This document shows, in pieces, positions 43,029 to 51,940 of a stretch of DNA of 64,000 nucleotides (positions are counted from its first letter, which is position 1; the number at the start of each line of letters is the position of its first letter). The DNA lies in contig JAFAFA010000146.1 in the NCBI GenBank assembly GCA_023423695.1, positions 1-64,000 of the forward strand, in the 5' to 3' direction. Source of the DNA: Pseudomonadota bacterium. Its GTDB lineage: Bacteria; Pseudomonadota; Alphaproteobacteria; Azospirillales; Azospirillaceae. A program made the translations under genes and the position numbers. The notes beneath the pieces are model-generated. The model was given only the letters and a program-made list of their open reading frames with translations, was not told the DNA's origin and made no database searches.

Positions 43029-43775
43029 TCAGCGGTCCTCGACAGGAAGCTCAACGGAGCAGCCCGCGCGGAGCTTCAGCATCCCTCGGGCAGTCTCCTC
43101 AACCTCGCCTTTGAAGACGAGCGGATTGCCGGTCCAGGCGAAGGCCACCGGGCTGTCGTGGGCCGTCGTCTCGGACATCACGCACTCGACGAAGCCGCCG
43201 CGGCTGATGCCTACGATCGAGTAGGCGTCGACGCCCGACAGCCGCTCGGCCCAGGCGAATGCCGCCACGTCGTGCCAAATCGTTCCCAGGGGAACGATTT
43301 GGGAGAGAGCAGCGCGCACCGCGCGCCCCTCCGGGACGCTCTCGGCGACGGGGGCCTCCGCCTCGACCCGGCAGTCTTCCAGCACCAGCCCGCCGTCCCA
43401 GGAGGCCATGCGGCCACCAACGCGGACCATCCCGCCCGAGGAACGGGACGCTTGGGCCAGCACCGCCGCCTCGTGCGAAGACACCAGGCAGGACGCCCCT
43501 CCGCCGTCGCGGTGGGAGACCGACACCCGGGCCAGCGCGTTGTCGTCGCGCGCCGGGCCGATCTCGATGACGTAGCCCGCGAACTCGACGTGCTTGCCCC
43601 TGAAGTCTCGGTCGAAGGCGATGACGTTGCTCTCAGCCTGCTGCAGGCGCGGCGGGGCCTCGGCCACCTGCCGGAAGGCACCGATCTCGGCGGCGACCAG
43701 AGGAAGCGTTGGATCGGCCAGCGCCGGGGCGGCGGCGGTCGCGAGCAAGGCGGCGAGGACGGCGGTGCGGCGCAT
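43029..43775 (-). CDS. secreted OB-fold (tRNA_anti-like) protein
   Basis: A 248-residue protein with a GGAG site and a Sec signal peptide (VLAALLATAAAPALA). Residues 40-120 resemble the tRNA_anti-like OB domain found in exported proteins (FDRDFRGKHVEFAGYVIEIG, then GGRMASWDGGLVLEDCRVE). A second small domain follows. The gene includes a perfect 28-bp palindrome at 43275-43302. It is divergent from the small gene at 44008. Function unknown; binding of a ligand or nucleic acid cannot be told apart. Confidence 0.6.
   Translation of the reverse strand: MRRTAVLAALLATAAAPALADPTLPLVAAEIGAFRQVAEAPPRLQQAESNVIAFDRDFRGKHVEFAGYVIEIGPARDDNALARVSVSHRDGGGASCLVSSHEAAVLAQASRSSGGMVRVGGRMASWDGGLVLEDCRVEAEAPVAESVPEGRAVRAALSQIVPLGTIWHDVAAFAWAERLSGVDAYSIVGISRGGFVECVMSETTAHDSPVAFAWTGNPLVFKGEVEETARGMLKLRAGCSVELPVEDR
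43275..43302. repeat. 28-bp perfect palindrome within a gene
   Basis: CCAAATCGTTCCC and its complement are separated by two bases (AG). The same geometry, two 13-bp arms with a 2-bp centre beginning CCAAA, recurs at 63847-63874. Confidence 0.7.
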
Positions 43776-43854
43776 GGTCGAGACTCCAGGCCAAGTTCTA
43801 CCCTGATCGGCAGATGCGCGCCGCCAAGCGTTCGACAACAAGAACTTGGCCGCC

Positions 43855-43894
43855 GCCGGAGATCGACGGTTTCTCAACGCCGTTGATCTCCGGC
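43855..43894. promoter_or_regulatory. hairpin in the divergent promoter region
   Basis: GCCGGAGATCGACGG at 43855-43869 pairs with CCGTTGATCTCCGGC at 43880-43894. It lies between the divergent genes at 43775 and 44008, where it could be an operator or an attenuator. Confidence 0.45.
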
Positions 43895-44007
43895 GCGCCG
43901 GGCGGAAGGAAACGGGCGGACGCCCGAAGCGCGCTGGAAAACGGGACGCCTCTGTTCACGCGCGTCGCCGACCCCAATCTGATCCTGGGTGAGCGGAGAG
44001 ACCGGGT

Positions 44008-44184
44008 ATGGGACAGCGAGAAACCGGGTACTACTGGATCAGGCTCGACCAGGGATGGGAACCGTCGCGCTGGGACGCCGACCGCGACGCCTGGAGCCTG
44101 ATCGGCTCCGACATCACCCTGCCCGACGACGATGTCGCCGCCATCGGCCCGGTGGTCCAGCCTCCGGACGGGTTGGAGCCATAA
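44008..44184 (+). CDS. small protein, 58 residues
   Basis: A short frame (starts MGQRETGYYWIRL, ends DGLEP, stop TAA) with codon bias like its neighbours. The composition is rich in Trp and Asp (GYYWIRLDQGW, then WDADRDAW). Small proteins of this type occur in phages and plasmids; they have no known function. GAGCGGAGAG lies upstream. It is divergent from the OB-fold gene. Confidence 0.6.
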   Translation: MGQRETGYYWIRLDQGWEPSRWDADRDAWSLIGSDITLPDDDVAAIGPVVQPPDGLEP

Positions 44185-44234
44185 AAGCGAAAGGGCACCC
44201 GAAGGCACCCGTCTGCGTCCCGCACGGCTGCCCC

Positions 44235-44507
44235 TCATGCGACCTGGAGGGCCAGCCCGGCGGCGATCCCCATGTGGAGCAGCGGCATCGCCAGCATCGC
44301 CTGCTCCACGCACACGCCGAGGTCGCGGGCGATCCAGGACATCGCCGCCCCGCCGATAAAGGAGAGCGGCAGGAGGAAGACAGCGGCCCCTGCCCCCTCC
44401 AGGGAGTGCAAGGTCGTGATCGTGGACCAAGCGGTCACGCCGAGCATGGCGGCGAGGGGGAGCCAGGAGAAGCGGACGACGGCGGCGACGGTGGTGGGCA
44501 TATCCAT
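44235..44507 (-). CDS. small membrane protein
   Basis: About 90 residues with three predicted transmembrane helices (SWLPLAAMLGVTAW; AAVFLLPLSFIGGAAM; LLHMGIAAGLALQV). The start at 44507 is uncertain; an ATG two codons later and a GTG at 44531 are alternatives. It follows the primase gene on the same strand 67 bp downstream. Function unknown. Confidence 0.55.
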   Translation of the reverse strand: MDMPTTVAAVVRFSWLPLAAMLGVTAWSTITTLHSLEGAGAAVFLLPLSFIGGAAMSWIARDLGVCVEQAMLAMPLLHMGIAAGLALQVA

Positions 44508-44573
44508 CCCCGAGTTTTGGTTGACGGCCACACTACCCAGATGCCCGACTTTCCGGACCCCTCAAGGAGGTTG

Positions 44574-47276
44574 TCAGGCCGCCCTCGCCGTTTTCCCCGC
44601 CGCCTTCCGGGAGCGCCAGAAGCGGGCCTGCTCGCGGCGCCAAGCCTGCTCGCCCGTGAGCCGCTCACGCCACTGCCACGGCTCGCGGACGGCGCTGGCG
44701 GGTTCTGGAGCGGGTAGCGTGGCCGGATCGAGCGCCTCCCCTTCCCAGCCGTCAAGCAGCCCCAGCGAGGGCGGGCGGGCCTCCTGGGTCGTGTTCTCGG
44801 CGTCGGTCTCGACCGCGTCCTCGATCGCGCTCATGGGGGCGTCGTCGGTGGTGTCCATGACCGCCGCCACGTCCGCATCCACCGCCACCGGGAAGGCCGG
44901 GACGGCCGCCACGGACATCTGAGCCGCCTCGACGCCCGTCGCAGCCTCGACCGCGTCGGCGCTGGCGGAAGCCTGGGCCATGGACGACGCCAGGAGAGCC
45001 TCGATGACCGCTTGGTCCAGCCCGTGCTCCCACGCCAGGTCCAGCGCCGAGTAGCCGCGGGCGGCGCCCATGCGGATCTTCGCCGCCACGTCCCCCGGGA
45101 TCGCCTCCACGGCCCGTTCCAGCGAACGCTCGGCCCAGGCCGCCTCGACCTCGTCTACTTCGCCCTGATCGACCGCCGGGAGGGCGACGATGACGCCGTC
45201 CATGGCTTCGGTGAATTCCAGGGGGCGGCGCGAAGCGCGGGGCGTGTCCTCGACGGCCCTCCGGGCCTCGGCTCCGCTTTCGACGACGGCCTCGCGCGCA
45301 CCCGCGACTCCCACCTCGGGAATGGAATCCTCAGTCGTAGCCTTCTGAAGATCCTCCCCACCTACCTGAAGACTACTAACATAGTATTCCGACACACCCG
45401 TCATACACCCAGCCACAGTGGTCTCCTCCACGGGGTGTACCGGCGTCTCCGTCCCGATGTCGGACAGGGAGATCAGTCCGTCCCGCAGCGCCCTGACCGC
45501 CGACTGCACCTTGCCGCGCGAGCAGCCCACTACGGCCGCCGCCTGGCTGTAGGACATGCCGTCGGCGATCATGCGGGCGATCATGATCCAGCCCTCGCGG
45601 GCCTCGGCGGAGATGCCGGACTGCTGGCGCATCCCCTTCTCGTGGCGCTCCAGGGCCGCCCGGAGCTTGGGCGTGGACAGGCTCATGAGCTCCAGCTTGG
45701 TCATCTCGTCCTCGGTCACGCAGAGCTCGTCCATGACCCGGCGCAGCGAGTATTCGTAGCGCGCCCCGGCGTCTTTCCGCCCGGCGAACTCGACCTCCTC
45801 GCCGTCTGCATCGCGCAGGCACCGCGCGACGATCTCGCCGTCGAACTTCTGCCCGATCCACTCGGCCTCCAGCCAATCCCGACCGACCACCAGCATCCCG
45901 ACCGTCCGGATCTCGGCACGGATCCTCTCGATGTCGATCTTCTCCTTGGGCCAAGACAAGGCGATCATCGACGCCAGGATGCAGAACAGATGGCTCCTGA
46001 CGCCGACGGGGATGCCGCCGTCCCTGGCCCATTCGACCCAGCGGCCGTCACCGGCACGTCCCAGGGCGATCCGGCGCTGGACGATCTTGACGAACTCGAG
46101 GATGGCGCGGCAGCGCCCGAACACGATGGCGGCCTCCTTGTACCCTCCCTTCACGCTGGCCGCCTCCGCCGCGGCCCGCTTGCGCGCTTCGACGCCCAAC
46201 AGCCTCACCTGAGGCAGCGTCGGCTCCGGCCCGGTGTACGGCGCCGCCCCGACGACCATCATGGCGGCCTGGCGGGCCTTGCGGAGCTCCTCGGCGGTCT
46301 TCTTCGCGGCGGCCTTGGCCTCCTTCGTCCTGGCGGCCTTGCGGGTGCCTTTGGCGACGCGGCCGGAGACGTCGACGATGGCGATGAGATCCGCGTGCTC
46401 CGCTTCGAAGGCGTCGAGCTCGGCCTCGAGCTCGGCTATGAACACCACGTCGCCGTCGCCCTCGATCAGGCGCAGGCGGGACTCGCCGGGGAACGGGTCG
46501 GTCAGGCCGTCCTTGAACAGGGGGCGGTTGGGATAGCGCGGCTGCTGGGCCTCGCAGACCTTGGAGTCGATCAGCTTGCGCGCCCGGGCAGGATCGACCG
46601 GGCAGCCGCGCAGGAACAGCTGCACGGCGGCGAACAGGGACATGCGCTGGATCAGGGCGCGCTGCTCGGCCTGTGTCGCGGGGCGGTCGGTCCATACCTG
46701 GAAATGCGCGGACAGGATTGTCGGCACGCTGGACCCGGCCTGGAAGACTCCCGGCTTCGCCACGGCGCAGGACGAGGACCATCGGCGGGACAGCGTGCGG
46801 CGGGCTACGGCGCGCGGCAGCAGGTCCAGCAACGAGCGTTCGGCCGCGACCGGATCGACGCGGGGGTCGATCCTGGCCCAGTTGGGGATCTTGTCGATAT
46901 CGAACAGGCGGCGGTGCGCCGGGGCGTCGATGACGTCGGGAATGCCGTCCTTCTTCTGCAGGCGGCGCCGGTTCGTGACCTCGCCCGCCGACGGGCGGAT
47001 CGCGCCGCCGATCTCGAAGGAGCCGGGTTCAAGGCGGTCGAGCATCTCGCGGGCGAGCGCGTGGATGTCACGGATGCCGTGGACGAGGTGCTCGCGGCGG
47101 CGGAACTGCCAGCCGGACTTGTACTCGATGGCCTTGGCGGTGCCGTCGGGCAGGCGGACGAACATCTTGCCCGCACGCCTGTTCTCGCAAGCCGGAATGA
47201 GCTCCACGACCACGTCCGAGGATATGCCCTCAACGGCGTCCAACTCCCTGAAGACCTCGGCGGCTACCGCGACCAT
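44574..47276 (-). CDS. archaeo-eukaryotic-type primase (AEP) replication protein
   Basis: A 900-residue protein. The AEP catalytic core spans about residues 100-290: RLFDIDKIPNW gives the DxD metal motif, LSAHFQVWTDRP the sxH motif, and SKVCEAQQPRYPNRPLF with DPFPGE the usual third region of plasmid and phage primases. A long helical middle follows, then an HTH (IARMIADGMSYSQAAAVVGCS) near residue 620 and an acidic, repetitive C-terminus. AAGGAGAGG supports the ATG at 47276; an ATG at 47369 would add 31 residues. It probably makes primers for the element and may work with the B-family polymerase. Confidence 0.75.
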   Translation of the reverse strand: MVAVAAEVFRELDAVEGISSDVVVELIPACENRRAGKMFVRLPDGTAKAIEYKSGWQFRRREHLVHGIRDIHALAREMLDRLEPGSFEIGGAIRPSAGEVTNRRRLQKKDGIPDVIDAPAHRRLFDIDKIPNWARIDPRVDPVAAERSLLDLLPRAVARRTLSRRWSSSCAVAKPGVFQAGSSVPTILSAHFQVWTDRPATQAEQRALIQRMSLFAAVQLFLRGCPVDPARARKLIDSKVCEAQQPRYPNRPLFKDGLTDPFPGESRLRLIEGDGDVVFIAELEAELDAFEAEHADLIAIVDVSGRVAKGTRKAARTKEAKAAAKKTAEELRKARQAAMMVVGAAPYTGPEPTLPQVRLLGVEARKRAAAEAASVKGGYKEAAIVFGRCRAILEFVKIVQRRIALGRAGDGRWVEWARDGGIPVGVRSHLFCILASMIALSWPKEKIDIERIRAEIRTVGMLVVGRDWLEAEWIGQKFDGEIVARCLRDADGEEVEFAGRKDAGARYEYSLRRVMDELCVTEDEMTKLELMSLSTPKLRAALERHEKGMRQQSGISAEAREGWIMIARMIADGMSYSQAAAVVGCSRGKVQSAVRALRDGLISLSDIGTETPVHPVEETTVAGCMTGVSEYYVSSLQVGGEDLQKATTEDSIPEVGVAGAREAVVESGAEARRAVEDTPRASRRPLEFTEAMDGVIVALPAVDQGEVDEVEAAWAERSLERAVEAIPGDVAAKIRMGAARGYSALDLAWEHGLDQAVIEALLASSMAQASASADAVEAATGVEAAQMSVAAVPAFPVAVDADVAAVMDTTDDAPMSAIEDAVETDAENTTQEARPPSLGLLDGWEGEALDPATLPAPEPASAVREPWQWRERLTGEQAWRREQARFWRSRKAAGKTARAA

Positions 47277-47802
47277 GCCCGACCTCTCCTTGGTCGGGAT
47301 GAGCTTCCTTGCTACATCCTTGACATCGGCCCTTCCCTGGGCCACTATCAAGACAAGCAGTTTGCCCATCCCGTTGCGTTCTGGATGGAGCCCTCGGACG
47401 AAGGTGGCTAACCCTGTGGCGTCCTTGGGCGTTTGACGACAAGACCCGAGGCTTCCGGCCTAAAAACCCTATCGAGATCAGCGAAAGCCCCTGCCTCCCG
47501 GCGGGGGCTTTCGCTTCTCTTCTTTTGAATATGTTTCGCGCCTAATGAAGAAGCAAGGAAAATTTTCTGCGGGAGCAAAGAAACAGTCGGGCTGGAGCAA
47601 CCGGCGGCCGTTCGACGCGCCAATGACCCGCTCCCCTTCTTCTGTCCTTGCCTTGGCCCTCACTGGCATGGCCTCCTCCCGGCCCTCCATGGGCCTCTCC
47701 TAAGGAGATGACCGGGCTCCGGCGGCTTGAAAGCGGGAAGATCCTCGATAACCAGCGGCAATCGGACATCTATTTGGAGAGAGGGTTCGGAGGACGCCGG
47801 GC
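47277..47802. other. intergenic region upstream of the primase
   Basis: No gene is supported. It holds the primase promoter and a strong plus-strand terminator at 47481-47526 with no plus-strand gene ahead of it. That arrangement would fit a short RNA antisense to the primase leader. Confidence 0.5.
47481..47526 (+). terminator. rho-independent terminator without an upstream gene
   Basis: GCGAAAGCCCC-T-GCC pairs with GGC-G-GGGGCTTTCGC around a TCCC loop (47481-47514) and is followed on the plus strand by TTCTCTTCTTTT. No plus-strand gene precedes it within 3 kb. Confidence 0.8.
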
Positions 47803-49260
47803 ATGTCGCAGTCGCCCCAGCACGACGCCGCCAAGCGCGCCATCGCCGACGCCATGCGCCGGAGCGGCTCGCTGGCCTTCGGGGTCGAGCAGCCCCTGGA
47901 TGGCGACCGCGAGGACTGCCGGGTCGACGCGTTCGGCGTCTGGCGTCCGGTCGAGGCGACCGACATCCGCCCCGGGGCGTCCGAGGCGGTCGTGCTGGCT
48001 GAGGTGCAGTTCTCGCCGCAGACGGGAGAGGAGACGGTGGTGCGCGACGCCCGCCTCTCCGCGGCGGCCCGGCGGCGGTGGCCCGGCCTGCCCCAAGTGC
48101 GGGTCTGGATCTTCTGGGACGCGGTGCCGCCCGGCCTGGAGCCGGGGCCGGAGTTCTTTCCGATCGCGCTTCGCGACCTCGACCCCGGCCTGATGCCGAT
48201 CAGCGCGCTCCGCAGCCATCCTGAGGGCTACCAGGACCGCTATTTCAAGGACCGGGTGCTGCCGCAGGTGGCCCGCCTCACCGAGGCCATCGCCAAGGGC
48301 GAGGTGTCCTACGTGCCCCGCCAGGAGGTCGACGTCGCGGTTAGTCCTCTGATCGCTGCCGTCCGGTGCGCCAACCCCGACTGCTCGGAGCGGCACAAAC
48401 CGATGATGCGGCTGTGTGGAACCGCGCTGCGCTCCGACCTGGAGGCACCGGACCTGCCGCCGGTCTACCAGCCCGTCGACATGATGGGGTCGCCGGAGCG
48501 GGCGCTGGCTGCCGACCGGATGCTCGGTTGGCTGCACGCCCGGGCGCTGGGGTGGGCGGCGGGCCGGGCGCTGGCCGACACCGGCTTCCCGGTGCGCCGG
48601 GCCGTGGTCCGCGAGGAGGCCGGAGGCGGCTGCTCCCAGCGGTGTCCGTCCTGCGGCTGGCCCGTGGCCCGGGCCATGGAGGAGGATGGCCTAGCCCTGG
48701 AGGTCGCCCGCGACCCCCTGGCGTTCGAACGCCGCCTGCAGGGGCTTCCCATCGCCGACGAGCGGATAGCCTTGCCGGTGACGATCCAAGGTGGCTGGCG
48801 CTTCATGGAGGCCGGACCGGAGCGGGCGCGCCCGGAGATCGACCCCGAACACCTGGAGGACATCGCCGCCGAGGTGGTCGACGACCTGGCGTGCAGCGTG
48901 TGGGTCAACGAGGGTCGCGACCCCAACGACCCCAGGATAATGCTTGAGGGTCGCGAGCGCCAGCGCCTGAAGACGATCCACAACGAGCTCCAGGCCCGCG
49001 TCGCGCAGGAGCGGCTGGAGACGCTGGACATCGCCCGCGGTCCTCCGGCGGTGCCGGAGATCCTGGGCTACACGATGACTGTGTTCAAGCCATCCCAGCC
49101 CGCCCCCTCACGGAGCGGCTACCGGCGTCCCCCGTCCAGGCCGGTCCCGGAGCGCCGTCCGTCCTCGGCGCCCTCCGAGTTCCGCGTCCGCCCAGCCCTG
49201 GGCCGGGTGGGGGGGCTGAAGCCCCGTCCGATGGTTCGGCAAAAGGAGATCGACCGGTAA
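47803..49260 (+). CDS. CoiA-like putative nuclease protein
   Basis: A 485-residue protein with GGAGGA before the ATG. The N-terminal ~110 residues resemble competence CoiA-type proteins with a PD-(D/E)xK-like core: an early His (QHDAAKRAIADAM), then DCRVDAFGVW, then VVLAEVQFSPQTGE, where Asp, Glu and Gln would be the metal ligands, and VRVWIFWDA. Two zinc-knuckle-like Cys pairs follow (CANPDC, CPSCGW). The C-terminus is basic and Pro-rich. The nuclease assignment is by pattern only. Confidence 0.55.
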   Translation: MSQSPQHDAAKRAIADAMRRSGSLAFGVEQPLDGDREDCRVDAFGVWRPVEATDIRPGASEAVVLAEVQFSPQTGEETVVRDARLSAAARRRWPGLPQVRVWIFWDAVPPGLEPGPEFFPIALRDLDPGLMPISALRSHPEGYQDRYFKDRVLPQVARLTEAIAKGEVSYVPRQEVDVAVSPLIAAVRCANPDCSERHKPMMRLCGTALRSDLEAPDLPPVYQPVDMMGSPERALAADRMLGWLHARALGWAAGRALADTGFPVRRAVVREEAGGGCSQRCPSCGWPVARAMEEDGLALEVARDPLAFERRLQGLPIADERIALPVTIQGGWRFMEAGPERARPEIDPEHLEDIAAEVVDDLACSVWVNEGRDPNDPRIMLEGRERQRLKTIHNELQARVAQERLETLDIARGPPAVPEILGYTMTVFKPSQPAPSRSGYRRPPSRPVPERRPSSAPSEFRVRPALGRVGGLKPRPMVRQKEIDR

Positions 49261-49296
49261 GCCGCCGGGAATCCGGATCACTGGTCTGGCAGGCCA

Positions 49297-49875
49297 TTAC
49301 CTTCCAGAGCCACCCGCCTTCTTCAGCAGGGTACTGTATTCCCAGCCAGAATAGTCCCGGAACACGGTCCGTGCGGGGTTGGTACTGTCCGGACCGAGGA
49401 ACTCGCAACGGAACGGCAGCTTGGTGCGGGACATGCCGCTCTTCAATCCTGCTTCCATCGCCCAGCCACTTACGATGGACACAGATTCCATGATCTTGTC
49501 CAGCGACCTCAAACCCTGGGACTTTCCGCTGCCCATCGCGAACTCGCCTTCGACCAGGGCGACGCCGCTCACCACCACCTTGGCCGGGTCGCCTGACGCC
49601 TCCTTGTCAGTTCGGACGTCCTCAACGTCGAAGAGATCCAGGCGGTCGAAGTGCGCGAGATCGCCGTCCTTGCATCGATTGTGGTCGTATCGGTCCGTAT
49701 CTGAGCAGCGGACGTGGTTCGCGATGGGGCTGGAAGAAACCGGTGGACTCGTAAGGGACATCTTGAAGAGTTCGATACACCGCTTCTCCTGCGCGGAGTT
49801 CCACCACAGGAACCCGGCGCTGGCGGGCGAGGCAGCGAGAGAGGCGGTCATCGCGAGCAGGACGGCCAAGCGCAT
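49297..49875 (-). CDS. secreted hypothetical protein
   Basis: A 192-residue protein with GGAGGAAC before the ATG and a Sec signal peptide (ASLAASPASA). The mature protein has conserved-looking Cys residues (EKRCIELF, HVRCSD, HNRCKDGD, PFRCEFLG), probably disulfide-bonded. It follows another small exported protein on the same strand and ends the putative partition transcript. Confidence 0.6.
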   Translation of the reverse strand: MRLAVLLAMTASLAASPASAGFLWWNSAQEKRCIELFKMSLTSPPVSSSPIANHVRCSDTDRYDHNRCKDGDLAHFDRLDLFDVEDVRTDKEASGDPAKVVVSGVALVEGEFAMGSGKSQGLRSLDKIMESVSIVSGWAMEAGLKSGMSRTKLPFRCEFLGPDSTNPARTVFRDYSGWEYSTLLKKAGGSGR

Positions 49876-49889
49876 TGTTCCTCCAGTTG

Positions 49890-50324
49890 CTATTTGAGCC
49901 GGTCGAAGGCCATGGTCCCCCGGAACGCCTCGGCGCACACCCGCTTCATGTCAGCCCCGCCCGCGACCATGTCGAGGACGACATCCTCCTTGACGGAGTA
50001 GAGGACGGCCCGCCTGCCTAGCTCGTACATGCGGGAGAACGTCAGGAAGCGCGATGGGTTGTCCTGCAAGTAGGGGGCGCTGCCGAGCTTGTCCCGGATG
50101 CGTCCCGACCGTTCGCGGAAATCGACACCATACGCCACGCAGAAGTCGGCCAATCCCAGTTGCCCAGCGAGCATGGCGACGTTGGCTTCATCCTTAGGAA
50201 GGTTGAGGCGCATGGTGTCCAGGTCCGGGTCCTCTTGCCCCGCCAAGGCCGGGACGGCCCCCAGCAGGACGAGGCATGTGGCGAACGCGGTTACGGACCA
50301 TCCGCCCCGTACATGCAGGCGCAT
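49890..50324 (-). CDS. secreted hypothetical protein
   Basis: A 144-residue protein with a Sec signal peptide (VLLGAVPALAG). The ATG at 50324 is preferred over the GTG six bases upstream because GGAGAC is then at proper spacing. The mature part is helical with two Cys (LADFCVAYG; VCAEAFRG). It overlaps no neighbour and ends 14 bp before the next gene. Function unknown. Confidence 0.6.
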   Translation of the reverse strand: MRLHVRGGWSVTAFATCLVLLGAVPALAGQEDPDLDTMRLNLPKDEANVAMLAGQLGLADFCVAYGVDFRERSGRIRDKLGSAPYLQDNPSRFLTFSRMYELGRRAVLYSVKEDVVLDMVAGGADMKRVCAEAFRGTMAFDRLK

Positions 50325-50381
50325 CGACACGTCTCCAAGGTTGAGTCTGGCGCCAACCGTAGACGCGCCGTGGAAGACCCT

Positions 50382-50399
50382 GGAACTGCAATACAGGGT
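50382..50399 (+). promoter_or_regulatory. 18-bp motif copy (plus), variant
   Basis: GGAACTGCAATACAGGGT, 16 of 18 bases identical to the copies at 54501 and 56378. It lies in the 150-bp gap between the genes ending at 50475 and starting at 50324, on the opposite strand. Confidence 0.45.
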
Positions 50400-50474
50400 T
50401 AAGTCGTCGGACGTGGCTTGGACGACAAAGGGAACCTCGCGGTTCCCTTCTTCCTTCCCGACGTTCCCGTACGA

Positions 50475-50945
50475 CTACTTCGCGGACTTCTTCCTGCCCC
50501 TGCTGAGCTTGGATTTCAGCGTGTTCGGCTTCGTGGGGGGCGGTGACGGCTCGTCGCCTTCGGCGCCGCCCAGGCGGACGGTGGCCCTGCGGACGGACGG
50601 GGGTGGTCCCGGCGGCGGCTCGGCGGGAGCCTCGAGCACCGCGCCGGGGGTGGGCTTCTTTGCTCTGACCTTGTTCAGCAGCCGCATGAACTCGTAGCGG
50701 TCGGACAGGTGCATGTCCTCCTGGACCTCCGGGAACAGGCGGATGGCCTCCTCGCGGGCGCCTTTGTCGAGAATCTCGAGCAGCTGGTCGAGGATGCGGG
50801 CCGACCGCTGACGCAGAGCGAGTTCCAGGCTGAGAGCGATGTCCTGGACCTCGGCGACCGTTGGATAGTGGGCGAAGACGGCTGGGTCGTTCCACGGCTT
50901 GGTTGTCTCGCCGGTGATGTCGTCGAAGTCGTCGATGCGGTCCAT
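50475..50945 (-). CDS. hypothetical protein in the partition operon
   Basis: A 156-residue protein. The first 95 residues are helical (SARILDQLLEILDKG, DMHLSDRYEFMRLLNKV), and the tail is Pro-rich and very basic (LKSKLSRGRKKSAK), which suits nucleic-acid binding. It lies 63 bp after the ParA-like gene, with GAGGAGGAC upstream of the ATG. Confidence 0.6.
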   Translation of the reverse strand: MDRIDDFDDITGETTKPWNDPAVFAHYPTVAEVQDIALSLELALRQRSARILDQLLEILDKGAREEAIRLFPEVQEDMHLSDRYEFMRLLNKVRAKKPTPGAVLEAPAEPPPGPPPSVRRATVRLGGAEGDEPSPPPTKPNTLKSKLSRGRKKSAK

Positions 50946-51008
50946 GGTCGCGTCCTCCTCGAACGAAACGGGGAGGCCGGAGCCTCCCCATGGTGTCCTC
51001 CCGGCCGG

Positions 51009-51890
51009 TCAGGCCGCCGCCTGGACATCGGGGTCGTAGCCGTGGATCGGATACAGCGCCTTGCGGGTCGCGTTCAGCCACTTGTCGAGGTCGCGCAGCT
51101 GGCGGGTGATGAGGAGCTTCTGCGCCTGCAGCTGCTGGCCGTCGTAGATCCCGAGCCCCTTGGCGGTCTCGATCATGTCCTTGTCGGTACCAAGCCCGGC
51201 CTTGTTGTTGGCGTTGTCCAGCAGCGCCTTGCCGATCTGGCGCATCTGGGCCATGGACTTGCCCCGGGTCTTGCCGATGGTGGCGAGGTCCGAGTGCAGG
51301 TGGCCCACGTCGAGGATGGTCAGGTCGATCTCCTTCTGGAGCCTCTGGATCGACTTCCAGAAGGACTGGCCCTCCATCGTCTCGAAGCCGTCGCCGGTCA
51401 GGTCATTGCGGACGAGGTAGTATCTCGCGTCGGCGCCGAACAGCGCATGGTTCTCGACGATCTCGTTGTAGCCCGAGACCAGGGACGAGTTCTCGGCGGT
51501 GATCGGGACGACGAACTCGAAGGTGTTGCCGTCATCCTTGGCGATGTAGCGAAGCTCGCTCTGTTCGGCCCAGCTACGGAAGATGTCGCTGGCCCCGTTG
51601 GCGCCGACGTCGAATACGACGTGGTCATGCTCGTAGGCCAGGGCGTACATCGGATCGCACAGGGCGAGCAGGGCTGACCGGGTCTTCAACTGGTCCTTCA
51701 GGTCCGGCGTGGCTTTGATCGACAGGTTGACATAGTCGGGGCCCAGGACCGAGCTCAGCCGGTTCACCTGGTCGAGCTCAGCGACTCCCGGCTTCTGGCC
51801 TTTGGCGATCATCGCCAGGATCAGGTTGATCGCCATCTCGGTGGCCCCGACGCCGCCCTTCTTTTTGATGACAACGGTGATGGTGCTCAT
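51009..51890 (-). CDS. ParA/StbB-like ATPase with altered P-loop
   Basis: A 293-residue protein of the ParA/MinD-type ATPase superfamily. The deviant Walker A reads KKKGGVGATEMA, where KGGVGKT is usual. The signature Lys is present but the phosphate-binding Lys is Ala. HDHVVFDVGANGASD is the Walker B-type region and RYYLVRNDLTG a later conserved strand. It resembles StbB/VirC1-like plasmid proteins. ATP hydrolysis is doubtful given the P-loop change. It is preceded by a 399-residue partner and a repeat tract. Confidence 0.75.
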   Translation of the reverse strand: MSTITVVIKKKGGVGATEMAINLILAMIAKGQKPGVAELDQVNRLSSVLGPDYVNLSIKATPDLKDQLKTRSALLALCDPMYALAYEHDHVVFDVGANGASDIFRSWAEQSELRYIAKDDGNTFEFVVPITAENSSLVSGYNEIVENHALFGADARYYLVRNDLTGDGFETMEGQSFWKSIQRLQKEIDLTILDVGHLHSDLATIGKTRGKSMAQMRQIGKALLDNANNKAGLGTDKDMIETAKGLGIYDGQQLQAQKLLITRQLRDLDKWLNATRKALYPIHGYDPDVQAAA

Positions 51891-51940
51891 CTCGCTCTCC
51901 TTCGTGTTCCGTTCGTCCGCGGCCGTCTAGAGCCAGATGG

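Noticed and set aside
45012..47411. 799-codon open frame on the plus strand opposite the primase
   Set aside because: It is an artefact of high GC third positions on the minus strand; no start signal or motif.
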